DNA of 64,000 nt from Lysinibacillus louembei (lineage in GTDB: Bacteria > Bacillota > Bacilli > Bacillales_A > Planococcaceae): positions 558,001 through 622,000 of the forward strand of contig NZ_CP137624.1 in assembly GCF_033880585.1 (NCBI RefSeq), in the 5' to 3' direction. Both the position numbers and the translations under genes were made by a program. The notes under the pieces are model-generated. The model made no database searches and was not told the DNA's origin. It saw nothing but the letters and a program-made list of their open reading frames with translations. Shown here one piece after another: positions 29,154 to 38,815 of this stretch. Position 1 is the first letter of the stretch, and each line of letters begins with the position of its first letter.

Positions 29154-29285
29154 CAATATAAACAAATTGGTAATGCTGTACCTGTGCTACTTGCAAAAGC
29201 TGTAGCAACACCAATCGCTCAATGGGCTGTTCAATATTTAGAACAAAGAACAATCGAGCAAACACAACAACTAAAACTTTTCTAA
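29154..29285 (+). pseudogene. C-terminal relic of a second cytosine-5 DNA methyltransferase
   Basis: Plus strand, reads QYKQIGNAVPVLLAKAVATP, then IAQWAVQYLEQ and a stop at 29283. IGNAVP is motif X of m5C methylases and this is how such proteins end. Upstream (28973-29153) the frame is broken and I recognise nothing. It lies next to, and opposite in strand to, the intact Sau3AI-like system, so an older modification system once stood here. Confidence 0.8.
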
Positions 29286-29362
29286 AAGTTCTGGTATAAT
29301 AATTCCAACTATTAAAATAGTAAGGAGCGCTCCCCATAACCTACCAAGCAAAAACCTCAAGA

Positions 29363-29764
29363 TTGCTTTTTCTTATGCTGTGCCTTTTAACGCTGCCTAC
29401 TTTGCTTGTGGCAGAGTTTTGGCTTCAGTTGATAAGTGGTGTAACATTACTTTTATTGCTAATGCTTATATTTTTGAAATATACCTTTACAATAAAAAAT
29501 AATACAATCACTTACACAACAACACTTTTCGGTCAAATATTGTATACAAAGGAAGTTCAAGCAGCGGATATTGTAAGAGTGACGTTTAAACGGTTTAATT
29601 GGGCAACGCGCTTAGCTGTTATTAAAACGTCGAAGGGCTTGCCAATTCGGGTGGCGTTGTTTAAGCCCGAAACGGTTTTTGAAGATTTGACTATATTTTG
29701 TAAGGATTATAATGTGCCTTATACAAAGACAAAAGATTATCAAATTCTGGAGAAATTGGGCTAA
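29363..29764 (+). CDS. Small membrane protein with bacterial PH-like domain
   Basis: Two N-terminal membrane helices and a bPH-type domain (IVRVTFKRFNWATRLAVI... then a conserved tail). The TTG at 29363 is the first usual start, but the frame is open upstream and a TAAGGAG box sits before an ATA at 29336 (ATA ACC TAC CAA GCA), where an ATG would be expected. So the native start may have been lost by an ATG-to-ATA change, or a base is wrong. Function unknown; YyaB-like proteins of Bacillales are similar in layout. Confidence 0.6.
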   Translation: MLFLMLCLLTLPTLLVAEFWLQLISGVTLLLLLMLIFLKYTFTIKNNTITYTTTLFGQILYTKEVQAADIVRVTFKRFNWATRLAVIKTSKGLPIRVALFKPETVFEDLTIFCKDYNVPYTKTKDYQILEKLG

Positions 29765-29780
29765 ACTTCGACTACACAAT

Positions 29781-29819
29781 AAAGGCACCTGAAATCAAAA
29801 TTTGATTTTGGGTGCCTTT
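29781..29819. terminator. Bidirectional terminator
   Basis: AAAGGCACC at 29781 pairs with GGTGCCTTT at 29811, with an inner AATCAAA/TTTGATT stem. Lies between two convergent genes. Confidence 0.85.
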
Positions 29820-29823
29820 GCTT

Positions 29824-32685
29824 TTATATATCACTTGGATACATTTGTTTGTATAAAACCTCTAGTTTTTTCGATAGCTTACTGTAGGCTGACTTCCACG
29901 CTTTTCGCTTCTTGTCGTCACCATCTGCTGGGACATATTGTGCGTGTATATCCGCTATTTTCTTCAAATCCGCTTCCGCTTCTGTTAGCTTTTTATAGTT
30001 TTTCACAGCGTTTTTATCACTTGTGCTTAAGCTATCATAAGCCGCTCGAAGCTCCTTCACTTTGTTGTCCAAGTTGGCGATGTATTCACCTTTCACAACG
30101 AGTCCATTAATGGATTCAATTAATGTTAATACACCATTAGCTGATTGAAGTTCCTTTTCCTTGTTACTGATTGCTTGGCGAACTGTTGAGCTTACTAGGC
30201 TTGCTTGCTTTGTTGTCAGCTTAGCAAATGCTTTAATGACCGTGCTCGGATCCTTTGTAAAGGACTTGTCGTATTGTGCCATGAAAGTCGATACTTTTTT
30301 TGCATCTGATACAGCTGTCTTTAATATGTCACCGTTCGTTATAGCTTTTTTATCTGTAGCGTTCAGTTTATTATATTGTGCTGATAGCTCATTAATTTTT
30401 TCGACAGATACTGTATATATACCGTTAACTTGTATCGCTGCAATTTCATTATTTAAGCGTGTTAAATTTGGTGCATTGTTGTCCACTAAACGGTTCGCTA
30501 GCAGGTTTTCATATTGCTGCTTGGCTAAATATTGTTGCTTTGCAGGTAGCTTATCATATGCTTTTTGAACTGATTCGATTTTTTTCGTTTGCTTTTTTAC
30601 ATCTGTTTCTTCACGTGCGACCTGTACTTTTTTATGAAACGAATTGACTGCCGAAAGATCCTTGCTCGCGGCTGTTAAAATATGATAGTTCGTCACATAT
30701 TTACGCGCGCCAGAAGATAGGCTTTTATAGACCATTGTTGCCGAATTCACCGCATTTTCAAACGTGGCAAATGTGTAATTCTCAACTTTTGCTAACTTTT
30801 CAATATCTGTTATTAGCTTTTCTGCCACCGCTTTATCTGAAGGCTCCTGCTTGCCTGGGTCAACAGATGTTTTGGGTGCATTTTTCAAAAATGTCTCGGC
30901 ATTATAAACTAGTGATTGCTGAAGGCTCGTTAATTTATTATACGCTTTTAATGTACTTGTATAAGTTGATTGCAATTTATTGCTTGCTACACCCTTCGTT
31001 GTAGACAGCTTTTGATACGCATCAATGCTTTGAATTACTTTTAATGCTGTCTTGAAATCCTTCTGTAGTGTAAGAAGCTTATCATAGCCAACAATTTGTG
31101 TTGCTGACGCTTTTGTTAAACCTTTATATTCACTTACAAGGCGATTGACATCATTAACATAGCTGTTCCACGAAGTGCTAGAAGGATTTATCGGGTAATG
31201 AGTGCCAAGATTGCCAACATAGCCTGCAATTTCATTGTTCAAGCGTTCAATTTGCTGCTTCTCTGCGCTTTCTGCTTGTAGTAATAGCGTAATCCATTCA
31301 CTCGTCACTAATTGTGATTGTTTATATGTCAGTTTGTCATAAGCATTGCGAATTGATTTTGCTGTTGTCACCTGCTTATTTGGCGTATCATTCAATGATA
31401 ATTTATCAAATGCTTTAATGAATTGCTGCACTTTTTTAATGTCCTGCTTGGCATCCTGTAAAACGGATTGATTTTGAATAGCAGCCTTTGCATCCTGTGA
31501 CAATGTAGCGATATTTTTATCGATTTCCTCAACCTTTGCTTGTAAGCTAGCTGCGTCTGCTGCATTATATTTTGTAAAAGACGCTTCATAAACTAATAAC
31601 GCTTGAATTGCTTCATTAATTTTTCTGACATCCTTGAACTCCTCATCTGCATGCGGGTCAAGTAAATTACGAATATCTTTGTATAAAGCTTCTTGTGGGT
31701 CAAGGCTACGTTGCAATAAGTCTAGCTTATTGTACGCTTCCTCAATTTCCTTTAAATATTTCGCCTTATCCTTTTCCGCCACTTCATCTACTTTACTTAC
31801 TTTTTCTTGTAGCTTTTCAATTGCTTCAACATCAGCTAATGCACGCTTTAGCGACGTATAATTTGTTACACCTTCTTTCGCCGCTGCTGATAAATTTTGA
31901 TACTTGCTATCTAAATCTGTTAATTGCGCTTTAAAAGATGGAATAGATGTAAATTTGTATTGATAATCATTCACGAAAATTTCTTTAATCTCATCAATCA
32001 TTGAAGTAACTACTTCATTTGAAATCGTCAGCACATTAGAAACATCTGATTCTACCGATGCTTTTCCTGCTTTCGCTGTTACCCTCACAATAATTTGCTT
32101 TACATCTTTATCTAATGCGTCTTTAGCAATTGTATATGTGCTGCTTGTTGCACCATCAATAATCGTAAAGGATTCCCCTACTTTATAAAACCATTGATAG
32201 CTATATGTAACCTGCCCATTTTGTAGTTTGGCACCCGCATTATCTGTAGCAATAGCACCTTGTACTTTCACCGTCTCTCCTGGTACTGCAAAATCATTTA
32301 GCTTCGGCACTGTAATCGCTAATTGCAATGCCTTGATTTCTACTGACTCACTTTTATATTTAATGCCCTCTGTCGTAGTTGCCTCTACAAAAATAGAGCG
32401 TCCTGCTGCATCTACTGGCACTTTTAATGTCGCTTGCGTTGCACCAGTAATTGGCTTATATGTTGCGCCATTTGAGCCTTCACCTGCTACATTTTCCGCA
32501 TAATACCATTGATAGCTTTTAACGAGTGAATTCGCTGGTAATTTTTCAATCGTTGCTTTCAATGTTTCATTCACTGTTTTTTCACCTGTAATTGATACAG
32601 TGTGTGTCTCTTCTCCATGTACAACAGCAGGCGCAATCATTACAATAGGAACCGCCCCTAAAGTAAAAAATAATTTTTTATTCAT
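29824..32685 (-). CDS. Large secreted protein with Ig-like N-terminus and helical repeats
   Basis: 953 residues. Signal peptide (LFFTLGAVPIVMIAPAVVHG, cleavage near residue 24). Residues 25-225 hold two Ig-like modules, each with a SYQWYY/SYQWFY strand followed by GAT-type turns. Residues 230-945 are helical and repeat a roughly 150-170-residue module marked by AYNKL/AYDKLP, SLSSGARKYVTNY or similar, and LNNEIA. There is no LPXTG, SLH or other anchor, so the protein is either released or held by the repeats. AGGAGG precedes the ATG. Role unknown; an adhesin or cell-envelope structural protein is a reasonable guess. Confidence 0.75.
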   Translation of the reverse strand: MNKKLFFTLGAVPIVMIAPAVVHGEETHTVSITGEKTVNETLKATIEKLPANSLVKSYQWYYAENVAGEGSNGATYKPITGATQATLKVPVDAAGRSIFVEATTTEGIKYKSESVEIKALQLAITVPKLNDFAVPGETVKVQGAIATDNAGAKLQNGQVTYSYQWFYKVGESFTIIDGATSSTYTIAKDALDKDVKQIIVRVTAKAGKASVESDVSNVLTISNEVVTSMIDEIKEIFVNDYQYKFTSIPSFKAQLTDLDSKYQNLSAAAKEGVTNYTSLKRALADVEAIEKLQEKVSKVDEVAEKDKAKYLKEIEEAYNKLDLLQRSLDPQEALYKDIRNLLDPHADEEFKDVRKINEAIQALLVYEASFTKYNAADAASLQAKVEEIDKNIATLSQDAKAAIQNQSVLQDAKQDIKKVQQFIKAFDKLSLNDTPNKQVTTAKSIRNAYDKLTYKQSQLVTSEWITLLLQAESAEKQQIERLNNEIAGYVGNLGTHYPINPSSTSWNSYVNDVNRLVSEYKGLTKASATQIVGYDKLLTLQKDFKTALKVIQSIDAYQKLSTTKGVASNKLQSTYTSTLKAYNKLTSLQQSLVYNAETFLKNAPKTSVDPGKQEPSDKAVAEKLITDIEKLAKVENYTFATFENAVNSATMVYKSLSSGARKYVTNYHILTAASKDLSAVNSFHKKVQVAREETDVKKQTKKIESVQKAYDKLPAKQQYLAKQQYENLLANRLVDNNAPNLTRLNNEIAAIQVNGIYTVSVEKINELSAQYNKLNATDKKAITNGDILKTAVSDAKKVSTFMAQYDKSFTKDPSTVIKAFAKLTTKQASLVSSTVRQAISNKEKELQSANGVLTLIESINGLVVKGEYIANLDNKVKELRAAYDSLSTSDKNAVKNYKKLTEAEADLKKIADIHAQYVPADGDDKKRKAWKSAYSKLSKKLEVLYKQMYPSDI

Positions 32686-32767
32686 TTTCCGACCTCCTCT
32701 GTTTCATAGTCTATATCGGGCTTATTTTCTAGCACTTTAGTATTTTTTCAAAAAACAGGGATTCTTC

Positions 32768-33460
32768 CTAGCTCAATATATTTTTTATTTGTGATAATGC
32801 CTGCACATCAATAGCTTGAGCAAAGCTGCCTTCTTTGCGAATCCCTGAGCCGAAATGGTAAAACTGCGCCTGTAGTACCTCATGTACAGATGCAATATTG
32901 TGCACATTTAGCCCAGCTCCTGGCATAATCATCGGAGGATTTAATTGCTTTGAGGCATGCTGTATTAGAGCGTGTAATGTCGTTAAACCTTCTGGCACTG
33001 TACTTTGCCCTCCAGATGTTAGTATTTGGTGCACGTGATAGGATGATTGGCATAGCGCTTTGTATAAATCAAGCGTATTTGCTTCATCAATTGCACGATG
33101 AAATGTAATTGCTAAACCATCCGCTTCTTCTATCACCTTTGACAAAAGTTCAAAATCAATCATATTCTTTGTAGTCAATGCGCCAAATACAATGCCAGCA
33201 GCACCAAGCTCCTTTATTATGCGAATATCCTCCAGCAGCGTTGCCCATTCACTTTGTTGATAGTTGTAATGATAGCTATGTGGACGTACCATCACCATTA
33301 CAGGAATTTGCACGCTCTTGACTACTTGCTTGATTGTGCCATAGCTAGGTGTTAAGCCACCTTCAGCAATAGCTGAAACTAACTCTAAACGATCTGCTCC
33401 ATATGCTTCTGCGGTCTTTGCATCCTCTTCATTTAATACAATTGCTTCTATTTTACTCAT
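32768..33460 (-). CDS. cutC: CutC-family protein
   Basis: 230-residue TIM-barrel. Typical elements: ADRLELVSAIAEGGLTPSYG near residue 25, VMVRPHSYHYNY (the RP motif), GIVFGAL, FHRAIDE and ILTSGGQSTVPEG. Historically linked to copper homeostasis, but the enzymatic role is unproven. Single gene, divergent from the methyltransferase at 33542. Confidence 0.92.
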   Translation of the reverse strand: MSKIEAIVLNEEDAKTAEAYGADRLELVSAIAEGGLTPSYGTIKQVVKSVQIPVMVMVRPHSYHYNYQQSEWATLLEDIRIIKELGAAGIVFGALTTKNMIDFELLSKVIEEADGLAITFHRAIDEANTLDLYKALCQSSYHVHQILTSGGQSTVPEGLTTLHALIQHASKQLNPPMIMPGAGLNVHNIASVHEVLQAQFYHFGSGIRKEGSFAQAIDVQALSQIKNILS

Positions 33461-33541
33461 TCTTTAGCGCCTCTTTTCCTAATTATGTATTCTTCTTATG
33501 TTATAATGAATGCCAACTTATATAAAACAAAAGGAGTAACT

Positions 33542-34297
33542 ATGACCTTACATAATGCAGAAGAATACAACAATCCCATTCTATATGATAAAGAAAACGA
33601 AAATCATTTGGCAGATGTTCCATTTCTATTGAAATGGGCAGCACAGCAGCAAGGAATAATTATTGATTTAGCCTGTGGTACAGGGCGAGCGACCATCCCG
33701 CTTGCTCAATACGGTCACCAGTTAATTGGTGTTGATATTCACAGTGCTATGTTAGAAGAGGCCAAAAAGAAAGCAATCAAGGCAAACCTTGCAGTTGAAT
33801 GGATTGAGCAAGATTGCAGTAAGCTACAGTTAGGTTTGAAAAGTCAATTAATCTACACTGTCGGCAACTCTTTTCAGCATTTCCTCACAAATGAAGCACA
33901 AGATAATTTATTGACAGCAGTTAATCGCCATTTAGAATTAGGTGGCATTTTCATTTTCGATACAAGATTCCCTAGTGCGGAGGAATTATTGCAGCCACCT
34001 ACCGAGGAATATTGGAGAAGCTATATCGATCACGATACACAAAACAAAGTAGATGTTTATACAATTAGCCATTATGATACTTTGAACCAGCTTCAGCACT
34101 ATACGACAATCCGAAGATCTCACAATAGCGCTGAACAACGAACAAATATTACTTTGCGCTATGTTTACCCAAAAGAAATGGAGCGATTATTAAAGGTAAA
34201 TGGTTTTGTCATCCAGCATGTTTATCAAGATTGGAGCGAAACGCCAATTACCAATGATGCTTACTCTATGATTTATGTATGTAAGAAGATACGATAA
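33542..34297 (+). CDS. Class I SAM-dependent methyltransferase
   Basis: 251 residues. Motif I IIDLACGTGRATIPLA, acidic loop GVDIHSAML and motif IV region YTVGNSFQHF. Start at the ATG at 33542 because AAAAGGAG precedes it closely; the frame is open for 19 more codons. Substrate unknown; small-molecule methylase by fold. Confidence 0.85.
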   Translation: MTLHNAEEYNNPILYDKENENHLADVPFLLKWAAQQQGIIIDLACGTGRATIPLAQYGHQLIGVDIHSAMLEEAKKKAIKANLAVEWIEQDCSKLQLGLKSQLIYTVGNSFQHFLTNEAQDNLLTAVNRHLELGGIFIFDTRFPSAEELLQPPTEEYWRSYIDHDTQNKVDVYTISHYDTLNQLQHYTTIRRSHNSAEQRTNITLRYVYPKEMERLLKVNGFVIQHVYQDWSETPITNDAYSMIYVCKKIR

Positions 34298-34300
34298 ACG

Positions 34301-34337
34301 AAAGGACGATTTACACTGAAGATGTAAATCGTCCTTT
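34301..34337. terminator. Bidirectional terminator
   Basis: Perfect 15-base stem AAAGGACGATTTACA/TGTAAATCGTCCTTT with T-tail, between convergent genes. Confidence 0.9.
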
Positions 34338-34342
34338 TTATT

Positions 34343-34897
34343 TTACGGTGTATCGACTGGTTCTTTACATAGATTTTTGCTCATTTCGCAATATTGTACG
34401 AAAACGCGTGCTAGTTCACGTAGGCGATTGTGTACATCATTATCGATAATATTGTTATCTGCGTCGAAGTGATCTGAATGTGTGTAAACATAGTTTGGTG
34501 TTACTAAGCAGCGGAAGTAATCTAAAATTGGCTTTAATTGATTTTCGATTACTAAATGATGCTGATATGTGCCACCGTTTGCAATCATTGCTACCGGCTT
34601 GTAACGCATCGTCTTTGGGCTAATCATATCAAAGGCATTTTTCAATACACCTGGAATCGATGCTTGGAAAATCGGCGATGCAATAACATAGCCATCTGCC
34701 TCTTCGAATTTTTGTACCATCAATTTCATATCATCATTTAGAGGGCTGCCGTCCAAAATTTGATGCTTTAAATCCGAGAAATATAGAAGCTCTAGCTGTA
34801 AATCTTTGTTGTATTCTTGAATATATTTTTCAACTTGTTGAAGAACGGCGCCTGTTTTACGTCCAAAAACTGTACCGTCAACGAGTAAAATTTTCAT
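34343..34897 (-). CDS. NADPH-dependent FMN reductase
   Basis: 184-residue flavodoxin-like enzyme: N-terminal phosphate-binding segment KILLVDGTVFGRKTGAVLQQ, ADGYVIASPIFQASIPGVLKN around the active site, and FDMISP. Reduces FMN or quinone-like acceptors using NAD(P)H. Single gene with strong terminator. Confidence 0.85.
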   Translation of the reverse strand: MKILLVDGTVFGRKTGAVLQQVEKYIQEYNKDLQLELLYFSDLKHQILDGSPLNDDMKLMVQKFEEADGYVIASPIFQASIPGVLKNAFDMISPKTMRYKPVAMIANGGTYQHHLVIENQLKPILDYFRCLVTPNYVYTHSDHFDADNNIIDNDVHNRLRELARVFVQYCEMSKNLCKEPVDTP

Positions 34898-34998
34898 TTT
34901 TTAAACCTCCACTATTACTGAATTAGTGTTTACTTCGTCACCTATTGTAGCAGATGCAAACGTTGTCGAACAGGGTACGGCGCGAGAAAAGCTGAATT

Positions 34999-35808
34999 TC
35001 AGTCTTTTGGCGTATCTCGCTCAACCTTGTATTGCTTTATCTTAGATTTATCAAACGTCACTTCTTCATCTAATACATTTCCCGATTGAAGTTTATTCCA
35101 ATTGAATAAATCCTCACGCTTCATTTCTGGCTCTTCCTCTAGCTCAGGCGGTGTCATTTGTGCAAGCTCGTTCGATGGATAAATCGCTAATTTAGTGTTT
35201 TTATGATAAAGTGCGATGACAATCATCGCTAAAGCTACTTGCTCTGCTTTAATTGAGCGATAGCGCTTCAACGGACCAATTAATAATGGATTGAATACCG
35301 CCAAGACAGCCGCACCTATTTTTTCTCCTATTCGCAACTCAGAGCGATTTCCTACTAATAATGATGGGCGAACAATAGATAGCTGAGGTAAATCGATATC
35401 GATAAGCTCCTTTTCCATTTTGCCCTTCACTCGATTATAATATGCGAATGATTTCTCGTTTGCTCCCATTGCTGAAATAACAATCATATGCTGAATGCCA
35501 CGGTTTTTTGCCATTGCAGCAATTTGTACGGGGTATTCCACATCAATTTTTTCAAATACTTCACGTGAGCCCGCTTTTTTAATAGTTGTGCCAAGACAGC
35601 AAAAGATTTCATGCGCAAATTCCATATCGCTTTCTGCTAATGCGTCAAATTCTTTTATTCGTACAACTAATTTAGGATGTGAGTAATCTAATGCTCTACG
35701 CGCAATAACAGTTACCGCTACGTATTCATCACTTTCACATAATTGCTTTACAAGCGTTGATCCTACTAATCCAGTCGCACCAACAACGATAGCTGAGCGC
35801 ATCTCCAT
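34999..35808 (-). CDS. NAD(P)-binding Rossmann oxidoreductase (HTATIP2/NmrA-like)
   Basis: 269 residues. Dinucleotide-binding loop AIVVGATGLVGSTLV at the N-terminus, CCLGTT and ISAMGANEKSFAYYNRVKGKME, where the Tyr and Lys are spaced as in atypical short-chain dehydrogenases. Start at the ATG at 35808 (GGAGGA six bases upstream). Substrate unknown. Confidence 0.82.
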   Translation of the reverse strand: MEMRSAIVVGATGLVGSTLVKQLCESDEYVAVTVIARRALDYSHPKLVVRIKEFDALAESDMEFAHEIFCCLGTTIKKAGSREVFEKIDVEYPVQIAAMAKNRGIQHMIVISAMGANEKSFAYYNRVKGKMEKELIDIDLPQLSIVRPSLLVGNRSELRIGEKIGAAVLAVFNPLLIGPLKRYRSIKAEQVALAMIVIALYHKNTKLAIYPSNELAQMTPPELEEEPEMKREDLFNWNKLQSGNVLDEEVTFDKSKIKQYKVERDTPKD

Positions 35809-35908
35809 GAGCACTCCTCCTCTTTTTCTCCTATTCTTTTAATTTTCACACATACTTCAGGAAATTTCACCATATTTTATGTAGAAACGAGAAAGGATGG
35901 GATAAGCT

Positions 35909-36913
35909 ATGGCAAAAAACATTGCCTTCATTTTAGAATATAGTGAATGGAAAGGCTATTATCCATTTGAGCGTGCAGCAATTATGCAGGAATTATTAGC
36001 GACAGAGCATATTTCGATTTTTTTAAAAGGAAATGATACACAAATTTTGGAGCAGCTGAATGGCTCACCTGTCATTTTCAAAAGCTACAGCGAGCTACCT
36101 AACATATTGAAAGAGCAGCATTTTGATTTAATGATTTATGATGGCAATGACTCTACTGTGGAGCAGGCTCAATTATTGAAAGCACATTGCCATACGCTTG
36201 TACATTTTGATGATCGTGGCGAAGGTGCTACTTTTGCTGATGGACATATTGTTGCATTGCGAGAGGAATCACAGGAAATGATTCCCCCTAATATGCTTAT
36301 TGGTAATTTCGTCTTCGCTACGCCAAATGAGCTGCTGCAAATCGCCTTTGAGGACAAGCTGGAAAATGACCTACCACATATCGTTATCGCCTTTGAGGAT
36401 GGTGATGAAAATAATTTAACGTATCGTACTTTGCGCCATTTAACACAGCTCCATATCCCACTAAAAATTTCTGTTGCGATTGATGAAAACTATCGTCATT
36501 CTGTAGAAGATCTACAAATGATGGTATTAAGCCGTCGCCATACATCCATTCACCAGCAACCAAATGCACTTTTATCATTACTCCCTAATGCCGATATCGT
36601 CGTTTGTAACGCCAATTATACACCTTACAAAATTGCTACGGTTGGCATTCCTTGTATTACAGCAGCACAAAATGAACGCGAACTAACAAATAATTTAAAT
36701 CGTGAGCATAATGGCTTCGTGCATCTAGGCTTAGGTCGCAAAATGAAGCAATCGACCATTCAAAACGCGGTCATGGAGTTTGTATTGCATGAAGCAAGAC
36801 GTGAACGTGCTATTTATAAGCAGCGTGCACTCGATTTACGTACAAGCAACGAAGCTTTACAGCAGCTTTTACTTGATTTAGCTTATGCTCGTCATGAAAT
36901 AATCCATATTTGA
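35909..36913 (+). CDS. SpsG/PseG-like nucleotide-sugar hydrolase or glycosyltransferase-like protein
   Basis: 334 residues. The C-terminal half (NADIVVCNANYTPYKIATVG followed by IPCITAAQNERELTNNL) matches the glycosyltransferase-B domain of PseG/SpsG, and HFDDRGEG stands where these proteins have the nucleotide-sugar loop. SpsG makes part of the spore coat polysaccharide in Bacillus. The protein stands alone here, without other sps genes, so its role is inferred only from the fold. Confidence 0.65.
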   Translation: MAKNIAFILEYSEWKGYYPFERAAIMQELLATEHISIFLKGNDTQILEQLNGSPVIFKSYSELPNILKEQHFDLMIYDGNDSTVEQAQLLKAHCHTLVHFDDRGEGATFADGHIVALREESQEMIPPNMLIGNFVFATPNELLQIAFEDKLENDLPHIVIAFEDGDENNLTYRTLRHLTQLHIPLKISVAIDENYRHSVEDLQMMVLSRRHTSIHQQPNALLSLLPNADIVVCNANYTPYKIATVGIPCITAAQNERELTNNLNREHNGFVHLGLGRKMKQSTIQNAVMEFVLHEARRERAIYKQRALDLRTSNEALQQLLLDLAYARHEIIHI

Positions 36914-36973
36914 GTATACGGCATTGCATATGCTATAATTTACAGCAGAAAATAGGAAAAGAGGTCGTTGTTC

Positions 36974-37159
36974 ATGCTAACAAAGTCTCAATTACAGCAA
37001 GAAATTGCCGAACTGAAAATGGATTATGTTAATTTACAAGGTGATATGGAAAAGCTTGAATCATTAGGTCATGCAGACTCTGTGAAGCAAGCATTGACAC
37101 GCCTTGAAAATATGGAAGCACGACTTGCAGAACTGAATAAACAGCTCGCGGCGTTGTAA
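36974..37159 (+). CDS. SE1832-family small coiled-coil protein
   Basis: 61 residues, nearly all one amphipathic helix with heptad spacing (LQQEIAELKMDYVNLQGDME...). Belongs to a conserved, uncharacterised Bacillales/Staphylococcus family. ATG at 36974 with GAGGTCG upstream. A hairpin over its stop separates it from the ABC-F gene. Confidence 0.8.
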   Translation: MLTKSQLQQEIAELKMDYVNLQGDMEKLESLGHADSVKQALTRLENMEARLAELNKQLAAL

Positions 37160-37168
37160 GCCCGCGAG
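37145..37168 (+). terminator. Terminator overlapping the small coiled-coil gene's end
   Basis: CTCGCGG at 37145 pairs with CCGCGAG at 37162, followed by TTTTTTC. Confidence 0.85.
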
Positions 37169-37204
37169 TTTTTTCTTTGTATACTAATTATCGGAGGAAT
37201 CGAT

Positions 37205-38779
37205 ATGGCAATATTAACAGTTGAAAATTTAGGTCATTCATTTGGTGACCGCACGCTTTTTAAAGATGTATCTTTCCGCATTGTAGAAGGCGATCACATC
37301 GGTCTTGTCGGTGCAAATGGTGTTGGGAAATCAACGCTGATGGGCATTATTACAGGCCAGCAAATCCATGATGCTGGGAAAGTTGAATGGCTGCCGAACA
37401 CACATTATGGCTATTTAGACCAGCACGCTGTATTAACAGCAGGTCGCACAATGCGCGATGTATTGCGCGATGCCTTTTTACCACTTTATAAAAAAGAGGA
37501 AGAGCTAAACGAAATCGCAGGTAAAATGGCGGAGGCAACGCCAGAAGAGCTTGAAAAATTACTTGAGGATATGGCAGAAGTGCAGGATGCGCTTGATGCT
37601 GGTGATTTTTACACATTAGATATGAAAATCGAGGAGGTTGCACGCGGTCTTGGCTTAGATGCAATTGGATTAGAGCGTGATGTTGCAGCACTTTCTGGTG
37701 GTCAGCGTACAAAAGTATTATTAGCAAAGCTTCTTTTAGAAAAGCCAAAAGTATTATTACTCGATGAGCCAACAAACTATTTAGATGAAGAGCATGTCAC
37801 TTGGTTGAAAAACTATTTAAAAGGCTATCCGCATGCCTTCCTGCTTATTTCACATGATACGGAATTTATGAATGACGTAGTTGATGTTATTTTCCATTTA
37901 GAGTTTTCAAAAATGAACCGTTACACAGCTACATATGAGAAGTTTTTAGAGCTAGCTGAAATTAATAAGCGTCAGCATATTGAGGCATATGAAAAACAAC
38001 AGGAATTCATTAAAAAGCAAGAGGACTTTATCGCCAAAAATAAAGCGCGTTATTCAACAACTGGTCGCGCTAAATCACGTGCCAAGCAGCTTGACCGTCT
38101 TGAACGTATCGATCGCCCTGAAACAGCGATGAAGCCTGAGTTTGGCTTTAAGGAGGCACGCTCCTCTAGCCGCTATGTCGTAGAGGCAGAGAATTTACTT
38201 ATCGGATACGACAACCCATTGCTACCACCGTTAACATTCCAAATTGAGCGCGGCGAAAAAATCGCACTTGTTGGTATGAATGGTGTCGGGAAGTCTACTT
38301 TATTAAAAACAATGCTAGGCAAAATTAATCCATTAGGTGGCAAAGTCATTCGTGGTGATTATTTATATCCTTCTTACTTCGAACAAGAAGTAAAAGCAGA
38401 AAAAATTACGCCAATTGATGATGTATGGAATGCCTTCCCATCAATGGAGCAGGCACAAGTACGTGCAGCACTTGCTCGTGCAGGCTTAAAAACAGAGCAT
38501 ATTACACGTCCATTAAGCTCACTATCAGGGGGCGAGCAGGCAAAGGTTCGCCTATGTAAACTAATGATGAATGAGGCAAACTGGCTCATCTTTGATGAAC
38601 CGACAAACCATTTAGATGTTGATGCAAAAGAAGAATTGAAACGTGCAATGAAAGAATTCAAGGGCACAATCGTTCTCGTATCACATGAGCCTGACTTTTA
38701 TGAAGGACTTGTGACAAAAACTTGGAACGTGCAAGATTGGTTTACAACAGGTCGCACAATTGAATTAGAAGAACAATAA
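37205..38779 (+). CDS. ABC-F family ATPase (ribosome-associated)
   Basis: 524 residues with two ATP-binding domains and no membrane helices. Walker A GANGVGKST and GMNGVGKST; signatures LSGGQRTKV and LSGGEQAKV; Walker B VLLLDEPTNYLD and WLIFDEPTNHLD. A linker rich in Lys/Glu (residues 240-310) is the P-site tRNA interaction motif region of ABC-F proteins. Acts on translating ribosomes, either resolving stalls or protecting against antibiotics; looks most like the YfmM-type housekeeping group rather than a resistance factor, but I cannot settle the subfamily. Confidence 0.9.
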   Translation: MAILTVENLGHSFGDRTLFKDVSFRIVEGDHIGLVGANGVGKSTLMGIITGQQIHDAGKVEWLPNTHYGYLDQHAVLTAGRTMRDVLRDAFLPLYKKEEELNEIAGKMAEATPEELEKLLEDMAEVQDALDAGDFYTLDMKIEEVARGLGLDAIGLERDVAALSGGQRTKVLLAKLLLEKPKVLLLDEPTNYLDEEHVTWLKNYLKGYPHAFLLISHDTEFMNDVVDVIFHLEFSKMNRYTATYEKFLELAEINKRQHIEAYEKQQEFIKKQEDFIAKNKARYSTTGRAKSRAKQLDRLERIDRPETAMKPEFGFKEARSSSRYVVEAENLLIGYDNPLLPPLTFQIERGEKIALVGMNGVGKSTLLKTMLGKINPLGGKVIRGDYLYPSYFEQEVKAEKITPIDDVWNAFPSMEQAQVRAALARAGLKTEHITRPLSSLSGGEQAKVRLCKLMMNEANWLIFDEPTNHLDVDAKEELKRAMKEFKGTIVLVSHEPDFYEGLVTKTWNVQDWFTTGRTIELEEQ

Positions 38780-38780
38780 T

Positions 38781-38815
38781 AGAAAAAACTGTAGTAAATT
38801 ACTACAGTTTTTTCT
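38781..38815 (+). terminator. Terminator after the ABC-F gene
   Basis: Perfect 15-base stem AGAAAAAACTGTAGT/ACTACAGTTTTTTCT. Confidence 0.9.

Noticed and set aside
29074-29337. 87-residue minus-strand frame
   Set aside because: It is the antisense of the cytosine-methylase relic at 29154-29285 and has no family features.
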